In this document: positions 41,810 to 49,870 of the stretch, one piece after another
Position numbering within the stretch: the stretch's first letter is position 1
Layout: every line of letters starts with the position of its first letter
Assembly: GCA_029253285.1 (NCBI GenBank)
Contig: JAQWZU010000020.1
Location: 1-63,473, forward strand
Source of the DNA: Akkermansiaceae bacterium
GTDB lineage: Bacteria > Verrucomicrobiota > Verrucomicrobiia > Verrucomicrobiales > Akkermansiaceae
Length of the DNA stretch: 63,473 nt
Direction: 5' to 3'
Notes under the pieces: model-generated
Databases searched by the model: none
Told to the model about the DNA's origin: nothing
The model's input: only the letters and a program-made list of their open reading frames with translations
Translations under genes and position numbers: made by a program

Positions 41810-42529
41810 ATGTCGGCTACCATTACTGAAGCAGAAGAGATCGCGAATACGCTCGAGAGCCAGAAGGCTGGTGAGCGGATTGCCTGGCTCTACGAGACTT
41901 ATGGTGATCGGGTGGTGGCCAGCTCGAGTTTCGGCCTGCAAGCGGCTGTCATGTTGCATTTGATTTCTACCCATGCACCAAAGATCCCGGTGATTTTTGT
42001 CGATACCGGTTATCTTTTCCCGGAGAGCTATCGCTACATCAATGAGTTGAGTGAGATGCTTGATGTGGATCTTCGGTGTTATATTCCCCGTTATACCGCA
42101 GCTCATCAGGAAGCTCTTTGGGGTGAGCTTTGGGCCGGGGATAAGGAGGAGCAACAAAAGTATGCCACGATCAATAAGGTTGAGCCGATGAATAGGGCTT
42201 TGCAGGAAATCGGGGCAGACATTTGGCTTAGTGGATTGCGTCGTAGTCAGTCATCGACTCGTGCGAACCGCGCATTGGCCGAGCAACAAAGTGCCACCCT
42301 TAAGGTTTACCCAATTCTTGATTGGGCCGACGCCCAAGTATCCTCCTACTTTTACGACAACAGACTTCCGAAGCATCCGCTCGAAAGAGAGGGCTATCTC
42401 ACCATGGGCGATTGGCACTCAACGCGGAAGCCGGTGGCAGGCGAAGATGCCGAGTCGACGCGCTTCGGGGGGCAAAAATATGAGTGTGGACTCCACGAAC
42501 AATCTGGAGAGAATGATTTTCAAATTTAA
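41810..42529 (+). CDS. cysH: Phosphoadenylyl-sulfate (PAPS) reductase
   Basis: A 239-residue thioredoxin- or glutaredoxin-dependent enzyme reducing PAPS to sulfite and adenosine 3',5'-bisphosphate. It has the PP-loop SSSFGLQAAVMLH, VDTGYLFPESY, SGLRRSQSS, the ILDWADAQV block, and the catalytic cysteine in KYECGLH near the C-terminus. It lacks the CC and CxxC pairs that hold a [4Fe-4S] cluster in APS reductases, so PAPS is the likely substrate. It lies six bases after cysI. cysD, cysN and cysC, which would make PAPS, are not in this window. Confidence 0.95.
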   Translation: MSATITEAEEIANTLESQKAGERIAWLYETYGDRVVASSSFGLQAAVMLHLISTHAPKIPVIFVDTGYLFPESYRYINELSEMLDVDLRCYIPRYTAAHQEALWGELWAGDKEEQQKYATINKVEPMNRALQEIGADIWLSGLRRSQSSTRANRALAEQQSATLKVYPILDWADAQVSSYFYDNRLPKHPLEREGYLTMGDWHSTRKPVAGEDAESTRFGGQKYECGLHEQSGENDFQI

Positions 42530-42542
42530 CTAAAAAGATAAA

Positions 42543-43511
42543 ATGAGCATAGCCAGCAATATTGTAGATACCGTCGGAAACACTCCGCTGATCAAGCTGA
42601 ACCACGTTACCGAAGGGCTCGAGGCCGAGGTGTATGTGAAGGCTGAATTCTTTAACCCACTCTTTAGCGTTAAAGACCGAATCGGAAAATCGATGATTGA
42701 GGTCGCCGAGGCAGATGGTCAATTGAAGCCCGGTGGATCGATTATCGAAGCCACCTCAGGCAATACCGGAATTGCGCTGGCTTTTGTGGCCCGTGCCAAG
42801 GGCTACAAGTGCATCCTGACGATGCCAGAAACGATGTCGATCGAACGTCGTGTTCTTCTTCGCAGTTTGGGCGCTGATATCGTGTTAACTCCCGGACCAA
42901 AAGGAATGGGGGGAGCGATCGCCAAGGCCAAGCAACTACTCGCCGAAGACCTCTCCGCTTTTGGTCCCAGTCAGTTTGATAATCCAGCCAATCCGGAAAT
43001 TCATCGTCAGACCACGGCTGAGGAAATTTGGGCTGATTCAGACGGTAACATTGATGCCATCGTGACGGGAGTGGGAACCGGAGGAACGATTACTGGAGTT
43101 GCCGAGGTGATTAAAAAGAGAAATCCTGATTTCGTAGCGATCGCAGTTGAGCCCGAGAATAGTCCCGTCATCGGCGGTGGATCTCCCGGGCCTCATAAAA
43201 TCCAAGGAATAGGGGCGGGTTTCATCCCTCCAAACCTCAATACCGAGATTGTCGATGGAACGATTACGGTGACCAATGAGGATGCCTTCGAAATGGCGCA
43301 GAAGTTGGCCCAGCTTGAAGGAATCCCGGCAGGAATATCAACCGGTGCCAACGTATGGTCTGCCATTGAGGTTGCGAAGCGTCCTGAATTCAAAGGAAAG
43401 CGCATTGTGACCGTCGGATGTTCATCAACCGAGCGTTATTTGAGTACTCCGCTTGCTGAAAGCTATCGTGAGGAGGTTACCAATCTTCCCGTGGCTGAGT
43501 TGCCTGAATAG
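42543..43511 (+). CDS. cysK: Cysteine synthase A (O-acetylserine sulfhydrylase)
   Basis: A 322-residue PLP enzyme joining sulfide and O-acetylserine to make cysteine. The PLP lysine is K44 (LFSVKDRIG), the substrate loop is ATSGNTGIALAFVA, the phosphate loop GVGTGGTITGV, and the end of the core has VGCSSTERYLST. It follows cysH by 13 bases. With cysE nearby it completes cysteine formation and may form the cysteine synthase complex; CysE here ends in isoleucine, the residue whose carboxylate inserts into the CysK active site. Confidence 0.97.
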   Translation: MSIASNIVDTVGNTPLIKLNHVTEGLEAEVYVKAEFFNPLFSVKDRIGKSMIEVAEADGQLKPGGSIIEATSGNTGIALAFVARAKGYKCILTMPETMSIERRVLLRSLGADIVLTPGPKGMGGAIAKAKQLLAEDLSAFGPSQFDNPANPEIHRQTTAEEIWADSDGNIDAIVTGVGTGGTITGVAEVIKKRNPDFVAIAVEPENSPVIGGGSPGPHKIQGIGAGFIPPNLNTEIVDGTITVTNEDAFEMAQKLAQLEGIPAGISTGANVWSAIEVAKRPEFKGKRIVTVGCSSTERYLSTPLAESYREEVTNLPVAELPE

Positions 43512-43524
43512 AAAAAATGTTTCC

Positions 43525-43559
43525 AAAATCCGGATTCCTTTTCAGGGGTTCGGATTTTT
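43525..43559 (+). terminator. Terminator after cysK
   Basis: AAAATCCG (43525-43532) pairs with CGGATTTT (43551-43558), enclosing a smaller TTCC/GGGG stem, and ends in T. It sits between the convergent cysK and Rrf2 genes. Confidence 0.75.
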
Positions 43560-43563
43560 GACC

Positions 43564-43974
43564 TTAAATATAGAACATTGGCTCGGCGCTGGCAGCCATG
43601 GACTCAAGTGTATGTTTTTCGAGAATTTTCCGGCTGATTTGTCGCACTTCCTCCCAAGTCTTGGAGACGGCTGCTCCCGAGTCGCCGGCGGTTTCAAGAT
43701 GTTGGCCAAGACTCTCAGGCTCCAGGGCCTCCACGACGGAGAGCAGAGTGGTTTCGGCGGGGTCGGAAGTCAGTTTCCAACCACCGGTTTTTCCACGTCT
43801 GCTGGTGACCAAACCGGTTCTTTTGAGTTCGTGAAGAATTTGTGCCAAAAAACTGGATGGTATTGCCTCACTCGCTGCAATATCATCCGCTCGGACGACA
43901 GACTGCCCGTCGTGCTTGCGTGCAAGATGCACCATTGCCCGGCTTGCGTAATCTAGTTTCTGGGAGATCCTCAC
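43564..43974 (-). CDS. Rrf2-family regulator, cysteine-free (CymR-like)
   Basis: A 136-residue winged-helix regulator. The Rrf2 signature MRISQKLDYASRAMVHLA opens the protein, with SSFLAQILHELKRTGLVTSRRGKTGGWKL as the DNA-binding helix and wing. It contains no cysteine at all, so it cannot hold the Fe-S cluster of IscR or NsrR. CymR, the cysteine metabolism repressor that works with CysK in Bacillus, is also clusterless. Its position inside the cys cluster suggests control of that cluster. The GTG start at 43974 leaves two bases to the divergent cysE ATG. Confidence 0.88.
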   Translation of the reverse strand: MRISQKLDYASRAMVHLARKHDGQSVVRADDIAASEAIPSSFLAQILHELKRTGLVTSRRGKTGGWKLTSDPAETTLLSVVEALEPESLGQHLETAGDSGAAVSKTWEEVRQISRKILEKHTLESMAASAEPMFYI

Positions 43975-43976
43975 TC

Positions 43977-44822
43977 ATGGAAGGAAAACATAAAATATCG
44001 CCGAGCGCCAGTCCGGAGAAAGATCTTCTCTGTGTTGAAGGCCGTCCTGATATCGGTAAGGTATGGCAGAACGTTTTGGAGGAGGCAGAACGGATTGCTG
44101 CCTCTGAGCATCGTCTGATTTCGTTGATGGAGGACGTTTTTCTTTCACGGGATTCGTTTCATGAGGCGATATCCGCTCGTTTGGCCCGAAAGCTCGCCCG
44201 CGAGGATATGACACGCGATGAGCTATTTCCTTTGTTGGAGGAAGTCCTTGCCGCCCATCCGGAGCTCGCGCTGAGTATGGTGACGGATATGATGGCGATT
44301 AAAGATCGTGATCCGGCGTGCACTTCTATGATTCAACCTTTGTTGTTTTATAAGGGTTTTTTGGCGATTTCCACCTACCGATTGAGTCATCAGTTGTGGG
44401 AAAATGGCCGATGCGATTTAGCTTTGTATTTTCAAAGTCTTTCCTCTGAGGTTTTTGGCGTCGATATCCATCCTGCAGCGCATTTGGGCTGCGGGATCTT
44501 CCTCGATCACGCGACCAGTGTGGTCATGGGGGAGACGACGATTGTAGAGGATAATGTTTCCATTCTGCATGAGGTGACTCTGGGGGGAACCGGAAAAGAG
44601 TCGGGCGATCGACATCCCATTGTGCGCTCCGGCGTTCTCATTGGAGCGGGTGCCAAGATTCTGGGCCGGGTTGAAATTGGCAAAGGCGCCAAGATCGGTG
44701 CCGGTAGCGTCGTCTTGAATGATGTCGCTCCGCATAAGACCGTTGCAGGGGTTCCTGCGGTGGTGGTCGGGGAGAGCACCTCCGAGAACCCTGCTCAGGC
44801 AATGGATCAAAGTCTGATTTGA
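43977..44822 (+). CDS. cysE: Serine O-acetyltransferase
   Basis: A 281-residue enzyme acetylating L-serine with acetyl-CoA. An N-terminal helical domain (VWQNVLEEAERIAASE, ending near DPACTSMIQPLLFYKGF) is followed by the left-handed beta-helix with DIHPAAHLG, LDHATSVVMGETT, VTLGGTGKESGDRHP and GAGAKILG. The C-terminal tail ends in SLI; terminal isoleucine is the CysK-binding residue. I begin at the ATG at 43977; the frame extends upstream through the opposite-strand Rrf2 gene, which is a shadow. The promoter must then lie within the Rrf2 coding region. Confidence 0.94.
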   Translation: MEGKHKISPSASPEKDLLCVEGRPDIGKVWQNVLEEAERIAASEHRLISLMEDVFLSRDSFHEAISARLARKLAREDMTRDELFPLLEEVLAAHPELALSMVTDMMAIKDRDPACTSMIQPLLFYKGFLAISTYRLSHQLWENGRCDLALYFQSLSSEVFGVDIHPAAHLGCGIFLDHATSVVMGETTIVEDNVSILHEVTLGGTGKESGDRHPIVRSGVLIGAGAKILGRVEIGKGAKIGAGSVVLNDVAPHKTVAGVPAVVVGESTSENPAQAMDQSLI

Positions 44823-44948
44823 CTCCGGGCTTTAGCTCTGTTTTTGCAATTCTTTCATTTTATTGATGTTTGCACATCTTGGGAGCTTGCAAAGGCCTGA
44901 GATACGCGCTTCATTTCTGGACATCACACCAGCCCACGCACATAGAGT

Positions 44949-46337
44949 ATGTCTGACCAAGAAATCCGAGAAATTACCGAAGTAGAACTCCCCGCAAACC
45001 TGAAAGATCACTGGAAAAGCGCTAAAGCCAGTGTGGAGCGTAACAATCCAGGATATGCCATCAAATTCCTCCAGGCGATCTTGAAAGAGGTGCCGGGCTT
45101 CCTCAATGCCCGCAAATTGGTTCGTCAGGCTGCGATTATGGCGACTGGAGCTTCTCCAGGATCTGCCAAGAAAGGTATGTTTGGGTCCGGAGGAGGGGCA
45201 ATTTCCCGCCAAGCGAAAAAAGATGCTCCCGGTGCTTTGGTTGCCATTGAAAAAGAACTTGAAAAGGATCCCTTTAACCTTGGGATCAATGAGACTCTCC
45301 ACGATGTTGGCTTACGTATGAACTTGCTCGATACAGCGGCATTTGCTCTCGAGACTGCCCGCAAGGGGAATCCTGAGAATACCAAGGTGGCTCATAAATT
45401 GGCTCAGTTTTATGTGGCCCGTGACATGCACATGGAGGCCGCTTCCGTTTATCGTGATATCGTCAAGCATGACCCCGCTGACGGCGCTGCGGTGAAGGGT
45501 GAAAAGGATTCTTCAGCCAAGGCCTCGATGCAGCAAAACCTAACTGATGATAACTCCGGAATTAAAGTCGATTCCGCTGGCGCTGCTGAACTAGAAAAGG
45601 CCTCTCGAACGGCACTCACCAAAGACCAGTTGCAGGATCGTGCTGCGGAGTTGGTTGGGAAATACCAGCAGGATGCCAATAATCTCGCCGTGGTCAAGCA
45701 GCTCGCAAACACCTACGAGCAACTCGAAGAATGGTCTAACGCCCATCAATTCTACGATTGGGCTCACCAGCTGTCCGATGGCGATGTTGCCCTTAAGAAT
45801 AAAGCGGCGAGCATGAAGGATAACGCCGCTGATCAGTACATCAAGGATGTCACTGCAGCTGCCGAGGCCGAGCCAGACAATGAAGAACTTCAGGCCCAGC
45901 TTGCCGAAATCAGCGCGTCCCGCGTCAAGGAGCGTGTCGAGGAATGTGAAGAGCGAGTGAAGCAAAACCCCACCGATCCAAAGCTCCGTTACGACCTTGG
46001 CTTGGCCTACTACGATTCAGGGGAGCACAGTGAAGCGATTCCGCACCTTCAGCAGGCCACCCGCAATCCTCACATTCGCACCAAGGTGCTTCTGCTTCTT
46101 GGTCGGACATTTGCAGCCAAAGGCATGACTGATTTGGCAATCAAGCAGCTGAGTGATGCAAACTCCGAACTCACCGTGATGGATAACGTGAAAAAGGAAA
46201 TTCTCTACGAATTGGGCTGCATTTATCACGAGGCGGGGCGTAAAGATGAGGCCCTCGATTGCTTTAAGCAAATTTACGAAGTCGATTACGGTTACCGTGA
46301 CGTGGCCGCCCGGGTGGAAGGGTCCTACGAAGACTAA
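44949..46337 (+). CDS. Tetratricopeptide repeat protein
   Basis: A 462-residue protein with no signal peptide or membrane helix. TPR-like helix pairs are visible at about 20-55 (NNPGYAIKFLQAILKEVP), 95-165, 230-275 and 335-455, the last with clear TPR residues (LGLAYYDSGEHSEAIPHLQQA and LGCIYHEAGRKDEALDCFKQI). A low-complexity, glycine-serine stretch near 67-85 and a charged alanine-rich middle (170-225) separate them. Such proteins scaffold complexes. Partners are unknown; neighbours give no hint. The 126-base gap upstream has no obvious promoter match. A terminator follows. Confidence 0.85.
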   Translation: MSDQEIREITEVELPANLKDHWKSAKASVERNNPGYAIKFLQAILKEVPGFLNARKLVRQAAIMATGASPGSAKKGMFGSGGGAISRQAKKDAPGALVAIEKELEKDPFNLGINETLHDVGLRMNLLDTAAFALETARKGNPENTKVAHKLAQFYVARDMHMEAASVYRDIVKHDPADGAAVKGEKDSSAKASMQQNLTDDNSGIKVDSAGAAELEKASRTALTKDQLQDRAAELVGKYQQDANNLAVVKQLANTYEQLEEWSNAHQFYDWAHQLSDGDVALKNKAASMKDNAADQYIKDVTAAAEAEPDNEELQAQLAEISASRVKERVEECEERVKQNPTDPKLRYDLGLAYYDSGEHSEAIPHLQQATRNPHIRTKVLLLLGRTFAAKGMTDLAIKQLSDANSELTVMDNVKKEILYELGCIYHEAGRKDEALDCFKQIYEVDYGYRDVAARVEGSYED

Positions 46338-46352
46338 AGCAACTTACTTTTC

Positions 46353-46390
46353 AAAGCGCCATGGGGAAAGATTCTCCGTGGCGCTTTTTT
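46353..46390 (+). terminator. Terminator after TPR gene
   Basis: A 15-bp stem, AAAGCGCCATGGGGA with TCTCCGTGGCGCTTT (two G-T pairs), then a T-run. It overlaps the stop codon of the convergent esterase gene. Confidence 0.9.
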
Positions 46391-47114
46391 ATTCCTCGGG
46401 AGCGGATCGTTTTTTCTGATCGAACCATTCCCAGACCCTTGGGTCATCGTAGGCCTTTGGCCAGGATACGTGTCCAACACCGATGAGCCTCGTGAATTTA
46501 ATTTTTGTTCCGCCTGCTCGTTTGACGGCTAGAACCATATCATTCGATTTTCCGATGGGAACGATCTTATCGGTTGTTCCGTGCCAAGCCCAAATTGGAG
46601 TGTTCAGGAGCTTGGGTCCGTTCTTGGGATTGCCGCCGCCACAGATCGGGAGGACGGCGGCGAAGGTCCTGGGGTTTCTTGCCGCTAATTCCCAGGAGCC
46701 GAAGCCTCCCATGCTGAGGCCGGTAAGGTAGATGCGGGATTTATCGATAGGGAAGGTTTTCTGAACGTGGGCGAGGAGGGACTCGAGGATCATTTGCTGG
46801 TCGTCATTGGACCACCAGGCAGTTTTTGGGCATTGGGGTGAGATAATGATGTAGGGAAACTCTTTGCCTTCCTCAACTAAGCGGCACGGGCCCCATTTTT
46901 TGAGGCCGGAAAGCGGTCCATTGCTTTCTCCCCGGCCATGGAGGAAGAGAAGGAGCGGCCATTTTTTCGTCTTATCAAATTTTTTTGGGAGATACTGCAG
47001 ATAGGGAACGCTCGTCTTCTCGTCGATTTTCAGTGAGCGCTCAACCTGCGCACCTGGAGTCGCTTGGAGGCATGTTGCCGAAAGAGCTGAGAGGAAAAGG
47101 AAGCGGAGCGTCAT
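46389..47114 (-). CDS. Exported alpha/beta-hydrolase (predicted peptidase/esterase)
   Basis: A 241-residue protein with a signal peptide (about 1-18, cut near LQA). It has the alpha/beta-hydrolase fold of COG4099 or PHB-depolymerase-like enzymes: LLLFLHGRGESN (oxyanion region), nucleophile serine in GLSMGGFGSWE, acid in HGTTDKIVP, and histidine in GVGHVSWPKAY. Many planctomycetal and verrucomicrobial relatives sit as domains beside carbohydrate-active enzymes; here it is single. The substrate is unknown. It is divergent from the threonine aldolase gene. Confidence 0.88.
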   Translation of the reverse strand: MTLRFLFLSALSATCLQATPGAQVERSLKIDEKTSVPYLQYLPKKFDKTKKWPLLLFLHGRGESNGPLSGLKKWGPCRLVEEGKEFPYIIISPQCPKTAWWSNDDQQMILESLLAHVQKTFPIDKSRIYLTGLSMGGFGSWELAARNPRTFAAVLPICGGGNPKNGPKLLNTPIWAWHGTTDKIVPIGKSNDMVLAVKRAGGTKIKFTRLIGVGHVSWPKAYDDPRVWEWFDQKKRSAPEE

Positions 47115-47183
47115 GGGAAGAGCGCCAGATTCACTGAGTCGCTTTGTCTTGTCGATCAGTTTTCATTTCTTTAGAGCATAAGA

Positions 47184-48191
47184 ATGCCAATCGATTTGCG
47201 CAGTGACACGGTGACCCGCCCGACCTCTTCCATGAAGGAGGCAATGGGGAGGGCGGAGCTTGGAGATGATGTCTTTGGTGACGATCCTACTGTGACCCGG
47301 CTCGAAGAACTCGCAGCCGGAATGTTGGGAAAAGAAGCGGGGATGTTTGTTCCCAGTGGGACGCAGAGTAATCTATGTGCCTTGCTGACTCACTGTGGTC
47401 GGGGCGATGAATACTTGGTCGGGCAGACCGCGCATGCCTATCTTTTCGAAGGCGGCGGCGGGGCGGTTTTCGGCAGTATTCAACCTCAGCCGCTTGAACA
47501 GGAAGCGGACGGGACCTTGGATTTTAAAAAGCTGGCAGCGCTGGTGAAGCCTGATGATTTTCACTATGTTCGGAGCCGCCTTCTTTGTCTTGAGAACACG
47601 ACCTGGGGAAAGGTTCTCCCGATGGAGTATCTTGAAGCAGTTAGGCCTTTCGCGGAAAAGTATGGGCTATCGTTACACCTGGATGGAGCGCGGATCTTCA
47701 ATGCGGCGGTTGCTTCTGGGGTGCCGGCATCGAAAGTCGCGACACCATTCGACTCGGTGTCACTTTGCCTCTCGAAGGGGCTCGGAGCGCCGGTTGGTTC
47801 CGTTTTGGTTGCGTCCGAGGAATTTATCAAAGAAGGGAAGCGTTCGCGGAAAATGTTAGGCGGCGGGATGCGCCAATCAGGCTTGTTGGCCGCAGCGGGA
47901 ATTCATGCCTTGGAGAATCATGTGGAGCGATTGGCAGAGGACCATGCCAATGCGCGAGCTCTCGCCGAAGGGCTTGCCGAGATTCCGGGGGTAAAGGTAG
48001 ATCCGGTGCAGACGAATATGGTTTTTGTGGAGGTTAGTGGAGACACGACCCATCTGGCGGAAAGAATGGAAGCGAGTGGAATTTTGATGGCTGGATACAC
48101 GGGCGAAAAAATTCGCCTGGTAACGCATTTGGATATTTCCGCGAAGGACATCGAAAAGGTTTTGTGTGAATTTCGCAAGGCGCTTACTTAA
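47184..48191 (+). CDS. ltaE: Low-specificity L-threonine aldolase
   Basis: A 335-residue PLP enzyme cleaving threonine or allo-threonine to glycine and acetaldehyde. RSDTVTRPTSSMKEAM opens the protein, GDDVFGDDPTV is the family signature, the PLP lysine is in LCLSKGLGAPVGS, and the conserved HLDGARIFNAAVA holds the PLP-contacting aspartate. Length fits. The C39-like gene follows with a gap of only seven bases and may be co-transcribed, although no functional link is evident. Confidence 0.96.
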   Translation: MPIDLRSDTVTRPTSSMKEAMGRAELGDDVFGDDPTVTRLEELAAGMLGKEAGMFVPSGTQSNLCALLTHCGRGDEYLVGQTAHAYLFEGGGGAVFGSIQPQPLEQEADGTLDFKKLAALVKPDDFHYVRSRLLCLENTTWGKVLPMEYLEAVRPFAEKYGLSLHLDGARIFNAAVASGVPASKVATPFDSVSLCLSKGLGAPVGSVLVASEEFIKEGKRSRKMLGGGMRQSGLLAAAGIHALENHVERLAEDHANARALAEGLAEIPGVKVDPVQTNMVFVEVSGDTTHLAERMEASGILMAGYTGEKIRLVTHLDISAKDIEKVLCEFRKALT

Positions 48192-48198
48192 ATCTGTG

Positions 48199-49125
48199 AT
48201 GAGTTCTATGCGATACTTTATTTTAGTGCTCGGAATGCTGTCGATGATCACGACGCATTCTCAGGTTGTTGTTGATGGCGGACAGGAGAGGGGTCATGCG
48301 ATACTAAAGGAGATTGTCTCTCAGAATTGGGCCAGGGATTGGAAAGGTGCAAAATTGGATGCTGTGCAACTGGTTTCGCAGAAAAAAGATTTAGCCCACC
48401 CGACGGGTTTGCCACCGGTGTGGGTCGGGGAGATCAAGGGACCGCGTGGAGGTAAAGGAACAATGATGTGGGATCAGGGCGGTGAAGGACGAATTGTGGA
48501 ATTTACTCTGGACGCGAAATTAGAAATCAAAAATGTGATTTCGGGGATTCCGAATTTGCAACAGTTTCCAATTGAGGAAGCGGGTGGGAAGGTGATCGCT
48601 TCCGGATGCGTGCCGACTGCTGCAGCGAGCGTGGTGTCCTTTTGGGTGGATAAAAAGTTTCCGCAATGGCGGGGTGAAGACGGTAAAACGCTAGTGGACA
48701 TTACGCGGCGATTACGGGCTCGGTTAAAGATGGCCGCTTTTCCCGACACTGATGGATTTACGTCTAACGGAATGACGCTCGCGGGAGCGTTTCCTCACGA
48801 TCTCGCCAGGGCGATTCAGGCTGATGCGAAGGAGAAGAACGTTGGAGTCGATTGTCGCATTACGCGATTTTCAATTGAGTTACTGAAGGAAGAGATCAAA
48901 GCGGGGAGGCCGGTGCTGCTTTCCTGCACGGTGCGGGTACCTCATAAACCCCATCTCTCCTGGGGACACGAAATGGCGGGAGTGGGATGGACGAAGATCG
49001 ATGGGGTGAATCTGGTGGGGGTGATGGACAATTTTCACCCAACCAAGCATGCAGAAACGATCCGATGGATTCGGGCGGATGTTTTTCGGTCATTAATTTC
49101 TATTCGCCCTAGGAAGGGGGATTGA
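48199..49125 (+). CDS. Exported C39/papain-like cysteine peptidase domain protein
   Basis: A protein of 308 residues from the ATG at 48199, with a signal peptide (MSSMRYFILVLGMLSMITTHS). The C-terminal two thirds look like a C39-type papain fold: catalytic cysteine C137 in ASGCVPTAAASVVSFW, histidine H257 in LSWGHEMAGVGW, and D277/N278 in VGVMDNFHP. A preceding loop ends in VLLSCTV. It would act outside the cytoplasm as a protease, or as a non-catalytic binder. No leader peptide or ABC exporter is adjacent, so a bacteriocin-processing role is not supported. Confidence 0.68.
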   Translation: MSSMRYFILVLGMLSMITTHSQVVVDGGQERGHAILKEIVSQNWARDWKGAKLDAVQLVSQKKDLAHPTGLPPVWVGEIKGPRGGKGTMMWDQGGEGRIVEFTLDAKLEIKNVISGIPNLQQFPIEEAGGKVIASGCVPTAAASVVSFWVDKKFPQWRGEDGKTLVDITRRLRARLKMAAFPDTDGFTSNGMTLAGAFPHDLARAIQADAKEKNVGVDCRITRFSIELLKEEIKAGRPVLLSCTVRVPHKPHLSWGHEMAGVGWTKIDGVNLVGVMDNFHPTKHAETIRWIRADVFRSLISIRPRKGD

Positions 49126-49129
49126 TTTT

Positions 49130-49787
49130 CTAAATTCGCTTTTCAAACCACTTCGCTTCGTCAGTCATTTTGTGATCATTGAGGAAGGTGGCAAGTTATT
49201 GGTGGCGAACGGCGGGGTCGAATTTGAGCGCGACGGTGGGATCCTTTCTATAGCGGGAGAAGCTGAAGGTTTCCAAGCGGTTCTTGATGCGAGCCATACC
49301 GAAGACGAAATTCCATTCTTCGTTTGGATAAAGGTCGGTCATGGTGACGGCCCATGACGATGTAAGCATCGCGAGGGTCACGGCGTTGGAGGTGGTTGAG
49401 GACGTCGACACAGTTCCATTGAAGGTTTCCTCTGTTCATGCGGGATTTAACAGGGCCGTTCTTTGCGACACCGAGGGCGGGGGCCAGTTTGACTGTCATG
49501 GGATGAAAGCAGGCCTCCATGTATTTGTGGAGGGTCTTGATCTTCGGAGCGGACTCGGGAAATTTGCCGAGTGCTTGGAGGTAAATGATATTTCGCCCCC
49601 CTGGGGCACCGGGCATGTTGGGGAGGCAGTTGAGAAACTGTCGATAGGTTTGGCCCGGTTCATTGTGACTCAATAGCCAATCACAGCCGCCCGTTTTTGG
49701 AAGGGGTGCGAAATCTTCGTCCAAAGTGAAGCTTCGCTGAAGCTGGGGTGATAGTTTGGTTAGATGCTCGACGGTCGGATTTGACAT
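49130..49787 (-). pseudogene. Decayed archaemetzincin-like metalloprotease gene
   Basis: Reading leftward from 49787, the first frame gives archaemetzincin text (CDWLLSHNEPGQTYRQFL, RNIIYLQALGKF, MEACFHPMTVKL, DAYIVMG). At about 49350 one extra C in a GGGCC run shifts the frame; the next frame continues with VTMTDLYPNEEWNFVFG and TFSFSRYRKDP. Then the expected zinc-site region HExxHxxGxxHC and the cysteine block are missing, and the text resumes at FDPAVRHQ, meets an in-frame TAA, and ends LNDHKMTDEAKWFEKRI with TAG at 49132-49130. Frameshift, internal deletion and nonsense codon together mark a pseudogene. Confidence 0.85.
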
Positions 49788-49870
49788 TTTTGTGGGCGGA
49801 GTAATTTTTCCGCTTTTTCTTCCTCAAAGACGCAAGAGACAGGAAGGCTTTCCCGTAGGATGAGGTCGAC

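Noticed and set aside
43842-43976. Extension of cysE to 326 residues
   Set aside because: It runs antisense through the Rrf2 gene, and CysE length is already normal from the ATG at 43977.
48199-49125. Bacteriocin maturation or export role for the C39-like protein
   Set aside because: No ABC exporter, no membrane domain and no double-glycine precursor is present nearby.
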